Assembly: GCF_014199305.1 (NCBI RefSeq)
Contig: NZ_JACIJK010000004.1
Location: 271,151-335,150 of the forward strand
From: Sphingomonas aerophila
GTDB lineage: Bacteria; Pseudomonadota; Alphaproteobacteria; Sphingomonadales; Sphingomonadaceae
Length of the DNA stretch: 64,000 nucleotides
Direction: 5' to 3'
The first letter of the stretch is position 1; the number at the start of each line of letters is the position of its first letter. A program made the position numbers and the translations under genes. Below, piece by piece: positions 11,907 through 20,796 of this stretch. The notes below the pieces were generated by a model, which saw only the letters and a list, made by a program, of their open reading frames with translations, did no database searches and was not told the origin of the DNA.

Positions 11907-13018
11907 CCGTTCGGCAGCAGCAGGTATTTTTCCCGGGTCGCGCGCCGCGCATAGGCGCGCACCGTTTCGGGTTCGAGCGCTTCGGCGAGCGTGATGCGGG
12001 AGGTATAATGGCTGGCGAAGATGGTGGTCAGGTTCTCCGCCACCTTGGTCCGCATCCGCCCGACCTCCTCCGCGCCCGCACGCTGCAGGTAAGGGGTCAG
12101 CAGCCAGCCCCCCACGCCCCAGGCCATGCCAGCGCCCCGCGTGATCTCCGTCGGGCTCGTGTCGAGCGCCCCGTACAGGTAAACCTGCTTCATCTGGGTC
12201 GAACCATAGACGCTGAAGCCCGGCGAGCGCGCCTGTGCGGCCGCTTCCATCGCCTGCAGGATCTGGTTGGCGAGCTTACCGCCGCCAATCGCGTCAAAGG
12301 CCAGGAAAGCACCCGTTTCGGTTATCGCGGCCGTCAGCTGTTTGCGGAAGTCAGGGTCGCCCGAGTTCACGACGTGCGTTGCGCCGATCCCCCGCAACAA
12401 GGCCGCCTGCTCAGCGCTTCGCACGATGTTCACCAGCGGCACGCCCTCTGCCGCGCACAGCTTCACCAGCATCTGGCCGAGGTTCGACGCGGCGGCAGTA
12501 TGGACCAGCGCCTCATATTCTTCCCGCCGCATGGTGCCGAGCATGGCAAGCGCGGTCATCGGGTTGACGAAGCTCGACGCCCCAGCCTCCGCCGGCGTGC
12601 CCTCTGGCAACGGCAGGCACTCGCGCGCCTTGGCGACGCGGTACTGCGCGTACATCTGCCCGCCCGCGATCGCGACGGTACGCCCCACCAGTGCTTCCGC
12701 ACCGGCGCCTGCCGCAACCACCGTTCCCGCACCCTCGTTTCCGGCGGGCAGGGCCTGGCCCAGTCGCGCGCCTACCGCCCGCGAAAGCTGGGGCGGTATG
12801 TCGGCCACCGTTGCCTCGCCCTCCCGACGCAACGTCGCCGGGTCAGCGGGACCGAGCAGCAGCCCCAGGTCGGACGGGTTGATCGGCGCCGCTTCCATCC
12901 GGACCAGCACCTCTCCCTCGCCAGGCTGCGGAACTGGCTCGCTGGCGAGCGTCAACGTGATGCGATCCTCGCTCGCGGTCGTCAGCAGCCGCAGGTGAGT
13001 GGCGGGAATGTCGGTCAT
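11903..13018 (-). CDS. Zinc-binding/quinone-oxidoreductase-like MDR dehydrogenase
   Basis: Medium-chain dehydrogenase/reductase of about 371 residues. N-terminal GroES-like part (PQPGEGEVLVRMEAAPINPSD) is typical of quinone oxidoreductases, which usually lack zinc; the nucleotide-binding part contains HTAAASNLGQMLVKL in place of the common GGVG motif. Its start overlaps the MaoC stop by four bases (ATGA), and it is the last gene of the leucine operon. The substrate is unknown; a role in acyl or enal reduction next to the leucine pathway is inference only. Confidence 0.85.
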   Translation of the reverse strand: MTDIPATHLRLLTTASEDRITLTLASEPVPQPGEGEVLVRMEAAPINPSDLGLLLGPADPATLRREGEATVADIPPQLSRAVGARLGQALPAGNEGAGTVVAAGAGAEALVGRTVAIAGGQMYAQYRVAKARECLPLPEGTPAEAGASSFVNPMTALAMLGTMRREEYEALVHTAAASNLGQMLVKLCAAEGVPLVNIVRSAEQAALLRGIGATHVVNSGDPDFRKQLTAAITETGAFLAFDAIGGGKLANQILQAMEAAAQARSPGFSVYGSTQMKQVYLYGALDTSPTEITRGAGMAWGVGGWLLTPYLQRAGAEEVGRMRTKVAENLTTIFASHYTSRITLAEALEPETVRAYARRATREKYLLLPNG

Positions 13019-13476
13019 GCAATGGCCTCCGGTCGGCGGCGGAGCAGCGCGATGCGCAAGCACTGGCACACCACCTCCCCGCGCTGGTTGATCAGTTCAT
13101 GGCGGAAGGTAACCAGCCCCGCCTCGGGCCTCGACCTGCTGTCGCGCAGATCGACCACCTCACTCGTCGCACGGCAGGTATCGCCTATGAACACCGGCTT
13201 GGGCATCACGAGCTTGTCATAGCCGAGGTTCGCAACCAGCGTACCGAGCGTGGTGTCACCTACCGACAACCCCACCATCAGCGCGAAGGTGAAGGTCCCG
13301 TTGACCAGGATACGTCCGAACTCCGACGCGGCTGCCGCCTCCGCGTCGATGTGCAGCGGCTGCGGATTATGCGTCATGGTGGAAAAAAGCAGGTTGTCGG
13401 TTTCCGTCACCGTGCGACGGATCTCGTGCTCGACCCGGTCGCCGACCTGCCATTCATCGAAGAAGCGCCCAGCCAT
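13015..13476 (-). CDS. MaoC-family (R)-specific hydratase/dehydratase
   Basis: Hot-dog-fold protein of 153 residues with the hydratase-2 region THNPQPLHID around residue 35-44 and EFGRILVNGTFTFALMVGL after it. In canonical MaoC hydratases the catalytic pair is Asp and His in D-x-N-P-x-H; here the Asp position appears to be His/Asn and the His is kept, a pattern found in a MaoC subgroup near acyl-CoA carboxylases. Set between mccA and a dehydrogenase, with a one-base overlap to mccA (TGATG). It is the only hydratase in the operon, so it probably hydrates 3-methylglutaconyl-CoA (inference). Confidence 0.85.
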   Translation of the reverse strand: MAGRFFDEWQVGDRVEHEIRRTVTETDNLLFSTMTHNPQPLHIDAEAAAASEFGRILVNGTFTFALMVGLSVGDTTLGTLVANLGYDKLVMPKPVFIGDTCRATSEVVDLRDSRSRPEAGLVTFRHELINQRGEVVCQCLRIALLRRRPEAIA

Positions 13477-15317
13477 CAGGCGTCACCCTGCTCGATCCGG
13501 ACCAGCACCGCACCCTCGGTCACCTGCCCGCCGGCTATTGCGTTCAGCTCCGCCACCGTTCCGTCGAAGGGCGCGGTCAGACTGTGCTCCATCTTCATCG
13601 CCTCCAGCGTGACGAGCCGCTGGCCCTTGCTCACGGACTGCCCCGCCGCGACGTCCACCGCGATCAAGCGGCCGGGCATAGGAGCCAGTATCGCGCCGTC
13701 CGCCGCGCCGCCCGCCGCGACGCCGGTTGCGCGATAAGGCTCGGCCAGCCAGGTCTGGCCGCCTTCGGTCACCAGCAGCCGGTCGGGCGTCACGTCCGCC
13801 TCGCCAGCGTCGGTGACGTCGATATCGACCGGCTCGCCCCCGACCAGGAAGCGACCGGCCTGGCGCATGGGCGCGTTCAGGCGAAAGCCGGCGAGTGGCC
13901 CTGGCGCGGTCAGAGCAGCGGCGGCGTCGATCAGCGCTTCTTCGCTCGGCAGGCGCGGCGGCATCAACGCCTCGCCCTCGCGCGCGATCAGGCCGGTGTC
14001 GACCCGGCCGGCCGCGACGTCCGGGTGGTCGAGCAGTTCGACCAGGAATCCGGCATTGGTCCGCAGCGGCCAGACTACTGCCTCGTCCAGTGCGTCCGCC
14101 AGCGCTTCCCGCGCCTCCTCCCGGTCGGCGCCATGCGCGATCAGCTTGGCGATCATGGGATCGTAGAACGGTGATACGCTCGCGCCCTGCTCAACCCCCG
14201 TGTCCACGCGGACGCTGTCGCCAAGGTCGAACGCTTCCAGCGTGCCGATGGAGGGCAGGAACCCGCGCGCCGGGTCCTCCGCATACAGCCGTGCTTCCAT
14301 CGCCCAACCATGGATCGCCAGCTCGTCCTGCGTGCAGGGCAGCGGCTCCCCGCTCGCCACGCGAAGCTGCCATTCGACCAGGTCCTGCCCTGTGATCGCC
14401 TCGGTCACCGGGTGCTCGACCTGCAGCCGCGTGTTCATCTCCATGAACCAGATGCGGTCCGCCTTCAGCCCCTCGGACGCATCGGCGATGAACTCGATCG
14501 TCCCCGCGCCCACATAATCCACCGCACGCGCAGCCTGGACGGCGGCGGCGCAAACGGCGGCGCGGGTGGCCGGGTCCATGCCCGGTGCAGGTGCTTCCTC
14601 GATCACCTTCTGGTGCCGGCGCTGGAGCGAACAGTCCCGCTCGAACAGGTGCACGACGTTGCCCTGGCTATCCCCGAATACCTGCACCTCGATATGCCGT
14701 GGTGAGGTGATGTACTTTTCCAGCAGCACGCGGTCATCGCCGAAGGACGACGCCGCTTCGCGCCTGCAACTGTCCAGCGCATCGCGAAAGGCGCTCGCGT
14801 CCGTGACCTGGCGCATCCCTTTGCCGCCACCGCCCGCCACAGCCTTGATCAGCACGGGATAGCCGATCGCGTCGGCCTCCGCCTGAAGCCGCTCGGGACT
14901 CTGGTCATCGCCAAGATAGCCTGGCGTGGTCGGAACGCCGGCTTCCGCCATCCGCTTCTTGGCCGCGTCCTTCAGTCCCATGGCGCGGATGGACGAAGGG
15001 TTCGGCCCAACCCAGACCAACCCCGCCGCCTGCACGGCCTTTGCAAAATCGGCATTCTCCGACAGGAAGCCATAGCCAGGGTGGATCGCCTCCGCGCCGC
15101 TTGCGTGCGCGGCAGCGATGATGCGCTCGCCCACAAGATAGCTTTCGCGCGCTGGCGAGGGCCCGATATGCATCGCCTCATCAGCTTCACGAACATGCAG
15201 GGCGTCCGCATCGGCATCCGAAAAGATCGCGACAGTCCGGATGCCGAGCCGCCTCGCGGTGCGGATCACGCGGCAGGCGATTTCTCCACGATTCGCAATC
15301 AGGAGCGAGCCGATCAT
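13476..15317 (-). CDS. mccA: Methylcrotonyl-CoA carboxylase biotin-containing alpha subunit
   Basis: Carboxylates biotin and delivers it for conversion of 3-methylcrotonyl-CoA to 3-methylglutaconyl-CoA in leucine catabolism. About 613 residues: biotin carboxylase N-domain (LLIANRGEIACRVIRTAR), ATP-grasp with the Gly-rich loop GGGGKGMR near 163, the MNTRLQVEHPVTE signature, then a linker and a C-terminal biotinyl domain with EAMKMEHSL (biotinylated Lys about 575). The start at 15317 gives the standard N-terminus; the reading frame continues upstream without family similarity. Partner mccB lies one small gene upstream. Confidence 0.96.
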   Translation of the reverse strand: MIGSLLIANRGEIACRVIRTARRLGIRTVAIFSDADADALHVREADEAMHIGPSPARESYLVGERIIAAAHASGAEAIHPGYGFLSENADFAKAVQAAGLVWVGPNPSSIRAMGLKDAAKKRMAEAGVPTTPGYLGDDQSPERLQAEADAIGYPVLIKAVAGGGGKGMRQVTDASAFRDALDSCRREAASSFGDDRVLLEKYITSPRHIEVQVFGDSQGNVVHLFERDCSLQRRHQKVIEEAPAPGMDPATRAAVCAAAVQAARAVDYVGAGTIEFIADASEGLKADRIWFMEMNTRLQVEHPVTEAITGQDLVEWQLRVASGEPLPCTQDELAIHGWAMEARLYAEDPARGFLPSIGTLEAFDLGDSVRVDTGVEQGASVSPFYDPMIAKLIAHGADREEAREALADALDEAVVWPLRTNAGFLVELLDHPDVAAGRVDTGLIAREGEALMPPRLPSEEALIDAAAALTAPGPLAGFRLNAPMRQAGRFLVGGEPVDIDVTDAGEADVTPDRLLVTEGGQTWLAEPYRATGVAAGGAADGAILAPMPGRLIAVDVAAGQSVSKGQRLVTLEAMKMEHSLTAPFDGTVAELNAIAGGQVTEGAVLVRIEQGDA

Positions 15318-15453
15318 GCGCAGTAATCCCAGCAAAACGGCACTTGACTGGTCCTTTTGACCCGATTGCATGGGCGGCAGCTCAGCAGGGCGCGATCGAT
15401 CATCATGGAGCCGGCGTAACGCTGCATCGCCGTGTAGGACAGAAAAACACGGC

Positions 15454-15873
15454 CTAGCATGCAACACCCCAGTCACCGCGCAACGTGGTGGCCGCATGCC
15501 CCTCGCCGACGGTCAGCACCGCGGGCGTGCTGCTGCTGTCACTCGCGGGATATGTCTTGGTGCGGCCGGTCTGGCGCACGGCCACGCGATAGCCTCCGCA
15601 GGACGCGCCCGCTTGGCCGGCCAGCACGGCATCGGCAGTCCGCCCCGACAAACGGCACAGGTGCAGCCCCGCTGCGGTGCGGATCGTCAGCTCGACCCCG
15701 ATCAGCTGAACATAGTCGGACCGGCCAGCCCGAAACGCGGCGGTGCACCCCGTCTCGGTGCCGGCGGTCTCATCCGCGTCGCTCAGGGGCAGCAACAGCC
15801 GCGCCGGTACCCCGGCCACAGCCACCCCGCCTATCGCGGCACCCGCGATGAACAGGACGGCGCGGGTCAGCAT
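15454..15873 (-). CDS. Small secreted or membrane-anchored hypothetical protein
   Basis: Protein of about 139 residues with an N-terminal hydrophobic segment (MLTRAVLFIAGAAIGGVAVAG) that could be a signal anchor, then a Cys-containing soluble part (TGCTAAF, HLCRLSG, ASCGGYRVAV, WGVAC at the very end). Four Cys suggest disulfides if exported. I do not recognise a family. It starts 11 bases after mccB and ends 136 bases before mccA, so it sits inside the leucine operon between the two carboxylase subunits, where a periplasmic protein would not be expected. Confidence 0.65.
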   Translation of the reverse strand: MLTRAVLFIAGAAIGGVAVAGVPARLLLPLSDADETAGTETGCTAAFRAGRSDYVQLIGVELTIRTAAGLHLCRLSGRTADAVLAGQAGASCGGYRVAVRQTGRTKTYPASDSSSTPAVLTVGEGHAATTLRGDWGVAC

Positions 15874-15884
15874 CGCCGGCCCGC

Positions 15885-17486
15885 TCACATCCGGAACACG
15901 CCAAAGCGCGGCTGTTCGGGAATGGGGGCATTCAGGCACGCCGCCAGCGCCAGGCCAAGCACGTCGCGGGTCTGCGCCGGGTCGATCACCCCATCATCCC
16001 ACAACCGCGCCGTGGCATAATAGGGGTTACCCTCATCCTCGTACTTCTGCCGAACTGGCGCCTTGAACGCCTCGGCCTGCTCCTCCGTCCAGCTCTCCGC
16101 ATCGCGGTGCACGGTGGCGAGCACGGACGCCGCCTGCTCCCCGCCCATCACGCTGATGCGGCTATTGGGCCAGGTGAACAGGAAGCGCGGTGAATAGGCC
16201 CGCCCGCACATGCCGTAATTGCCCGCACCAAAGCTGCCGCCAATCAGGACGGTGATCTTGGGCACGCTTGCGGTCGCGACCGCGGTGACAAGCTTGGCGC
16301 CGTGCTTCGCAATCCCCTCTGCCTCATAGCGCCCACCGACCATGAAACCCGAAATGTTCTGGAGGAACAGCAGCGGCACGCGGCGCTGGCAGGCGAGCTC
16401 GATAAAGTGCGCGCCCTTCTGCGCGGACTCACTGAACAGTACGCCGTTGTTGGCAAGGACCGCAACCGGCTGGCCCCAGATGTGCGCGAATCCACAGACC
16501 AGCGAGGTGCCGTACAGCGCCTTGAACTCGTGGAACTCGGAGCCGTCCACCAGCCGCGCGATTACCTCATGCACATCGTACGGCGCGCGGACGTCAGTCG
16601 GGATAATGCCGTACAGGTCCTCGGCCGGGTAACGCGGCGGCTTCGGCGTCGACAAGTTCACATCGGCATCGAACTGCGGCGGCAGGGTCGCCACGATATC
16701 CCGCACAATCGTCAGCGCGTGCTCGTCATCCTCGGCAACATGATCCACCACGCCCGATCGGCGGCCATGCGTGTCCGCGCCGCCCAACTCCTCGGCGCTG
16801 ATAACCTCGCCTGTCGCCGCCTTCACCAATGGCGGGCCGGCGAGGAAGATCGTGCCCTGCCCGCGCACGATTACCGTTTCGTCACTCATCGCGGGGACAT
16901 AAGCGCCGCCGGCGGTGCAGCTGCCCATCACGCAGGCGATCTGCGGGATGCCCAGTGACGACATGGTGGCCTGGTTGAAAAAGATGCGGCCAAAGTGGTC
17001 GCGGTCCGGAAACACCTCTGCCTGATGCGGCAGATTCGCCCCGCCTGAGTCGACCAGATAAATGCAGGGCAGCCGGTTCTCCTGCGCGATCTCCTGCGCC
17101 CGAAGGTGCTTCTTGACCGTCAACGGATAGTAGGTCCCGCCTTTCACCGTCGCGTCGTTGCAGACGATCATCACCTGCCGGCCCGACACGCGACCGATGC
17201 CGGCGATCATGCCCGCGCCAGGCACCTCACCGTGATACAGCCGGTTCGCCGCGAGTTGGCCGATCTCCAGGAATGGTGAGCCCGGATCCAGCAACCGCTC
17301 GACCCGATCGCGGGGCAGCAATTTGCCCCGCGACGTATGCCGCTCGCGCGCCTTGTGCGACCCGCCCAGCGCCGCTTCCGCCACTTGCTCGCGCAATTCC
17401 TCGGCCAGCGCCCGGTTATGCTCGGCATTGGCGCGAAACTGCTCGTCGTCGACACTCAGCTTGGTGTCGAGAAGGGGTGCGCTCAC
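15885..17486 (-). CDS. mccB: Methylcrotonyl-CoA carboxylase carboxyltransferase beta subunit
   Basis: Transfers CO2 from biotin to 3-methylcrotonyl-CoA. The 533-residue length and the sequence ([20 protein letters not shown] near 45, [20 protein letters not shown] near 115, [14 protein letters not shown], and [15 protein letters not shown] near 420) match MCC beta rather than propionyl-CoA carboxylase beta. GTG start overlaps the TGA of ivd by four bases (GTGA). Together with ivd and mccA it forms the first half of leucine degradation. Confidence 0.97.
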   Translation of the reverse strand: MSAPLLDTKLSVDDEQFRANAEHNRALAEELREQVAEAALGGSHKARERHTSRGKLLPRDRVERLLDPGSPFLEIGQLAANRLYHGEVPGAGMIAGIGRVSGRQVMIVCNDATVKGGTYYPLTVKKHLRAQEIAQENRLPCIYLVDSGGANLPHQAEVFPDRDHFGRIFFNQATMSSLGIPQIACVMGSCTAGGAYVPAMSDETVIVRGQGTIFLAGPPLVKAATGEVISAEELGGADTHGRRSGVVDHVAEDDEHALTIVRDIVATLPPQFDADVNLSTPKPPRYPAEDLYGIIPTDVRAPYDVHEVIARLVDGSEFHEFKALYGTSLVCGFAHIWGQPVAVLANNGVLFSESAQKGAHFIELACQRRVPLLFLQNISGFMVGGRYEAEGIAKHGAKLVTAVATASVPKITVLIGGSFGAGNYGMCGRAYSPRFLFTWPNSRISVMGGEQAASVLATVHRDAESWTEEQAEAFKAPVRQKYEDEGNPYYATARLWDDGVIDPAQTRDVLGLALAACLNAPIPEQPRFGVFRM

Positions 17487-18652
17487 TGCGCCACCGGCGC
17501 GTTATGGCCGATCAGCTCGCGTCCAATCAGCATCCGTCGTATCTCATTGGTGCCGGCGCCGATGTCGAGCAGCTTGGCGTCGCGCATATATCGCTCGACC
17601 GGCCAATCCTTGGTGTAGCCCGCGCCACCCAACGCTTGCACCGCCTCGTTCGCGACCTTTACCGCGTTTTCGCTGGCGAACAGGATTGCGCCAGCCGCAT
17701 CGAAGCGCGTGGTTCGCCCCGCGTCGCAGGAACGCGCCACAGCATAAACATACGCCCGCGCGGAATTGAGCGCGACGTACATGTCCGCGATCTTGGCCTG
17801 CATCAGCTGGAAGCTTCCGATCGGCTGGCCGAACTGCTTGCGCTCACGAACGTAAGGCACAACCACGTCGAGGCAGGCCTGCATGATACCAAGCTGGATC
17901 CCCGCCAGCACCGCGCGCTCGTAATCGAGCCCGCTCATCAGCACGCCGACGCCGCCGTTCAGCGGACCCATCACGTTCTCACGCGGGACCTCGCAGTCGT
18001 TGAAGACCAGCTCGGCCGTGGGCGAACCGCGCATCCCGACCTTGTCGATCTTCTGACCGATCGTGAAGCCCGGCATATCCTTCTCGATCAGGAAGGCGGT
18101 GATCCCGCGGCTGCCCTCGCCCGTCTTCGCGTACACCACCAGGGTATCGGCATAGGCCGCGTTGGTGATCCAGAACTTGGTGCCGTTCAGGACATAGCCG
18201 TTGTCTGTCTCACGCGCCTTCAGCTTCATGGAGACCACGTCCGATCCAGCGCTGACTTCCGACATGGCCAGCGCGCCGACATGCTCTCCGCTGACCAGCT
18301 TGGGCAGGTACTTCGCCTTCTGCTCGTCATTCCCCCAGCGGCGGATCTGGTTGACGCAGAGGTTGGAATGCGCGCCATAGGACAAGCCGATGGAGGCGGA
18401 AGCCCGGCTCACTTCCTCGCACGCGATCACATGGTCGAGGTAGCCGAGACCAAGCCCGCCATACGCCTCTTCAACCGTAATCCCATGCAGGCCGAGCTCG
18501 CCCATCGCGGGCCACAACTCGTCGCGCGGAAACCAATCCTCGGCATCGATGCGCGCGGCAAGTGGCGCAATCCGGTCGGCGGCGAAACGCCGGGTCGACT
18601 CGCGAATCATGTCCGCGGTTTCGCCCAGCGCGAAATCGAAATCGGGGGTCAC
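17483..18652 (-). CDS. ivd: Isovaleryl-CoA dehydrogenase
   Basis: FAD-dependent oxidation of isovaleryl-CoA to 3-methylcrotonyl-CoA, passing electrons to ETF. The 389-residue product has the acyl-CoA dehydrogenase signatures [13 protein letters not shown] (128-140) and a substrate-binding [10 protein letters not shown] with Glu245, the catalytic-base position of isovaleryl-CoA dehydrogenases (other acyl-CoA dehydrogenases carry the base about 120 residues later). GTG start with AGGAG seven bases upstream. First gene of the leucine operon; no LiuR-type regulator is nearby. Confidence 0.96.
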   Translation of the reverse strand: MTPDFDFALGETADMIRESTRRFAADRIAPLAARIDAEDWFPRDELWPAMGELGLHGITVEEAYGGLGLGYLDHVIACEEVSRASASIGLSYGAHSNLCVNQIRRWGNDEQKAKYLPKLVSGEHVGALAMSEVSAGSDVVSMKLKARETDNGYVLNGTKFWITNAAYADTLVVYAKTGEGSRGITAFLIEKDMPGFTIGQKIDKVGMRGSPTAELVFNDCEVPRENVMGPLNGGVGVLMSGLDYERAVLAGIQLGIMQACLDVVVPYVRERKQFGQPIGSFQLMQAKIADMYVALNSARAYVYAVARSCDAGRTTRFDAAGAILFASENAVKVANEAVQALGGAGYTKDWPVERYMRDAKLLDIGAGTNEIRRMLIGRELIGHNAPVAQ

Positions 18653-18718
18653 CCACCCTCTCCTGCTATGTTGTTGAGCAGGCGCTAGCAGGTCCGATCC
18701 GCCTTGTCAGGAGGCGCC

Positions 18719-19708
18719 TCAGGCAGCAGCAGCGGCGCGCGTGATCCCCAGTTCTGCGGCGAACCACGACGCCGCCAGCGGCAGCCCCTGGTCAAGCTTT
18801 ACCTTCGGCTCCCAGCCCAGCAGCGCCTTGGCACGGCCGATATCGGGCCGCCGCCGCCGCGGGTCGTCCTGGGGCAGCGGCTGGTGAACAACCCGCGCGT
18901 TCGTGGGCACGATGGCAAGGATGTGCTCCAGCAGCTCCAGGATCGTGAATTCGTCAGGGTTGCCGAGATTAACCGGCTCCTGTGCGTCGCTTTCCATCAG
19001 TGCGATCAGGCCGTCGACCATGTCGGACACGTAGCAAAAGCTCCGCGTCTGGCTGCCATCGCCATAGATGGTGATGTCCTCACCCGAGAGCGCCTGGCAA
19101 ATCAGATTGGATACCACCCGCCCGTCTTCTGGGTCCATCTGCGGGCCATAGGTGTTGAAAATGCGCGCCACGCGGACCTCGGCACGCTTCATGCGCTGAA
19201 AGTCGAAGCACAATGCCTCGGCAGCGCGCTTCCCCTCATCATAACAAGCGCGCGGCCCGATGCAGCTCGTCCAGCCGCGATAATCCTCACGCTGTGGGTG
19301 CACTTCCGGATCACCATACACCTCGCTTGTTGAGGTTAGCAGCAGCCTCGCGCCGCTCTTTTCGGCCAGGCGCAACAGGTTGCTAGTGCCGACCACGTTG
19401 GTCAGCATCGTGTGCTCCGGGTCGGCCTGATACTGCGGGGGAGAGGCAGCACAGGCAAGATTGTAGATCCGCTTTAATCGCCCCGCCTCATCGGTCACTG
19501 TCGCGGGCAGCGCTTCCACGATGTCATGCTGGACGAAACGAAAGCCCGGGCGGCCTTCCAATGACCCCAGGTTCGATGGCCGCGCCGTCTGAAGGCTGTC
19601 GAGGCAGATCACGTCATAGCCCTGGGCGAGCAGCGCCAGGCACAGATGCGATCCGATGAAGCCTGCGCCCCCTGCTACCAGCGCCAGCGGCTTGATGGTT
19701 GCTGCCAT
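18719..19708 (-). CDS. UDP-glucuronate decarboxylase-like NAD-dependent epimerase
   Basis: Extended short-chain dehydrogenase of 329 residues. NAD motif GGAGFIGSH (13-21), TSTSEVYGDP (125-134) and the active-site YxxxK as CYDEGKR (155-161). YDEGKR is characteristic of UDP-xylose synthases, which decarboxylate UDP-glucuronate to UDP-xylose in the cytosol. It is the last gene of the seven-gene glycan operon, 17 bases after a glycosyltransferase gene, and would supply UDP-pentose to those enzymes (inference). The C-terminus ends in a short Ala run. Confidence 0.85.
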   Translation of the reverse strand: MAATIKPLALVAGGAGFIGSHLCLALLAQGYDVICLDSLQTARPSNLGSLEGRPGFRFVQHDIVEALPATVTDEAGRLKRIYNLACAASPPQYQADPEHTMLTNVVGTSNLLRLAEKSGARLLLTSTSEVYGDPEVHPQREDYRGWTSCIGPRACYDEGKRAAEALCFDFQRMKRAEVRVARIFNTYGPQMDPEDGRVVSNLICQALSGEDITIYGDGSQTRSFCYVSDMVDGLIALMESDAQEPVNLGNPDEFTILELLEHILAIVPTNARVVHQPLPQDDPRRRRPDIGRAKALLGWEPKVKLDQGLPLAASWFAAELGITRAAAAA

Positions 19709-19725
19709 GTCGCTCTCCCTTTTAG

Positions 19726-20796
19726 TTATGCAGCCCCGGCAAGTCGCGGATGCCGCGCGGCCTGGGTCAGGTGATTTTCCAGTTCGGCCGCACGATGCGC
19801 CGCACTATGCTCGGCAAGCACCCGCGCCTGCCCAGCCAACCCGATCGCTGACGCGTCCGCCTCGCCCAGGGCGGCGATGACGTCACCGGCGCCGTCAGCC
19901 AGCAATATCTCGCCGGGCGAAGTGAACAAGGTGTTCAGCCCATCCCAGCGATCGGACATGATCGGGCAGGCACACGCAGCCGCCTCAAACAGTCGGACCG
20001 ACGGGGACCAGCCGGCCGCAATCATATCCGCCCGCGTCACGTTCAGCGTGAACCGCGATGCCGAGTAGAAGGCCGCATGCTTGGAAGGCGGCAGATGCTC
20101 GATCCGCTCCACATTCGTCGGCCAGTCGATCGTATCCGGGTACTGCGGCCCCGCCACCACGAAGCGGGCATCGGGCAGCGCCCTCGCCGGCTCGATCAGC
20201 AGCCGCTCCAGCGTGGGCTGCCGGTCGTCGCTATAGGTGCCGAGGTAGGACAGGTCCCAGCGCTTCGGCTCGGGGAGCGGGCGGTACGCCTCCGTGTCGA
20301 CCGAACAATAGAGCGCGCGCGCCGCAGGAGAACCATAGCGACGCTCGACCGTGTCGAGCGTCGGCCCGCCGGTGAAGGACAGGTACACGGCATAGCCCGG
20401 GATCACCTCGGGCGAGAGATACTCGAAGTCGCCGCGGGCCAGCTTAGCGAGCGTTACCGGCGTGTCGATGTCATAGAACGCGCTCGCCTCGTTCAGCTCC
20501 TGAACCAGATGCGCGACCGCAACACCGTCGGGCACATAGGAGCCGACCATGACCGCATCAGCCTCCGCGATCTCCGGAGAGAAGCGCGCCAAGTCATTCA
20601 GGTCACTGTAGAACCGCAGGCGGCAGAAATCGGGATCTGGCAGGTCGCGATGGCTGGCATACCAGGGCACGTCCCGTTCCAGAAACAGCACGTCATGCCC
20701 GCGCGCCGCGAATGCTTTCAGCAGCGCGCGAAACGTGGTGGCGTGGCCATTGCCCCAGGATGAACTAAGCGAAAGGCCAAGAACGACGAGCTTCAC
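19726..20796 (-). CDS. CgeB-like glycosyltransferase (1 of 3)
   Basis: GT-B-fold glycosyltransferase of 356 residues in the CgeB/glyco_trans_1_2 group. The N-terminus (LVVLGLSLSSSWGNGHATTF) and the following RALLKAFAARGHDVLFLERD recur in the next two genes. The C-terminal donor-binding half has RLFEAAACACPIMSDRWDG, the E-x7-E-like region with a conserved Glu in the FEA motif, and a GEILLADGAGDVIAAL segment. GTG start overlaps the upstream stop by four bases (GTGA). Acceptor and donor are unknown; UDP-xylose is a reasonable guess from the neighbouring synthase. Confidence 0.82.
   Translation of the reverse strand: MKLVVLGLSLSSSWGNGHATTFRALLKAFAARGHDVLFLERDVPWYASHRDLPDPDFCRLRFYSDLNDLARFSPEIAEADAVMVGSYVPDGVAVAHLVQELNEASAFYDIDTPVTLAKLARGDFEYLSPEVIPGYAVYLSFTGGPTLDTVERRYGSPAARALYCSVDTEAYRPLPEPKRWDLSYLGTYSDDRQPTLERLLIEPARALPDARFVVAGPQYPDTIDWPTNVERIEHLPPSKHAAFYSASRFTLNVTRADMIAAGWSPSVRLFEAAACACPIMSDRWDGLNTLFTSPGEILLADGAGDVIAALGEADASAIGLAGQARVLAEHSAAHRAAELENHLTQAARHPRLAGAA

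Noticed and set aside
15318..15497. N-terminal extension of mccA
   Set aside because: The biotin carboxylase N-terminus starts at 15317 (LLIANRGEIA); the upstream 60 codons have no family similarity.
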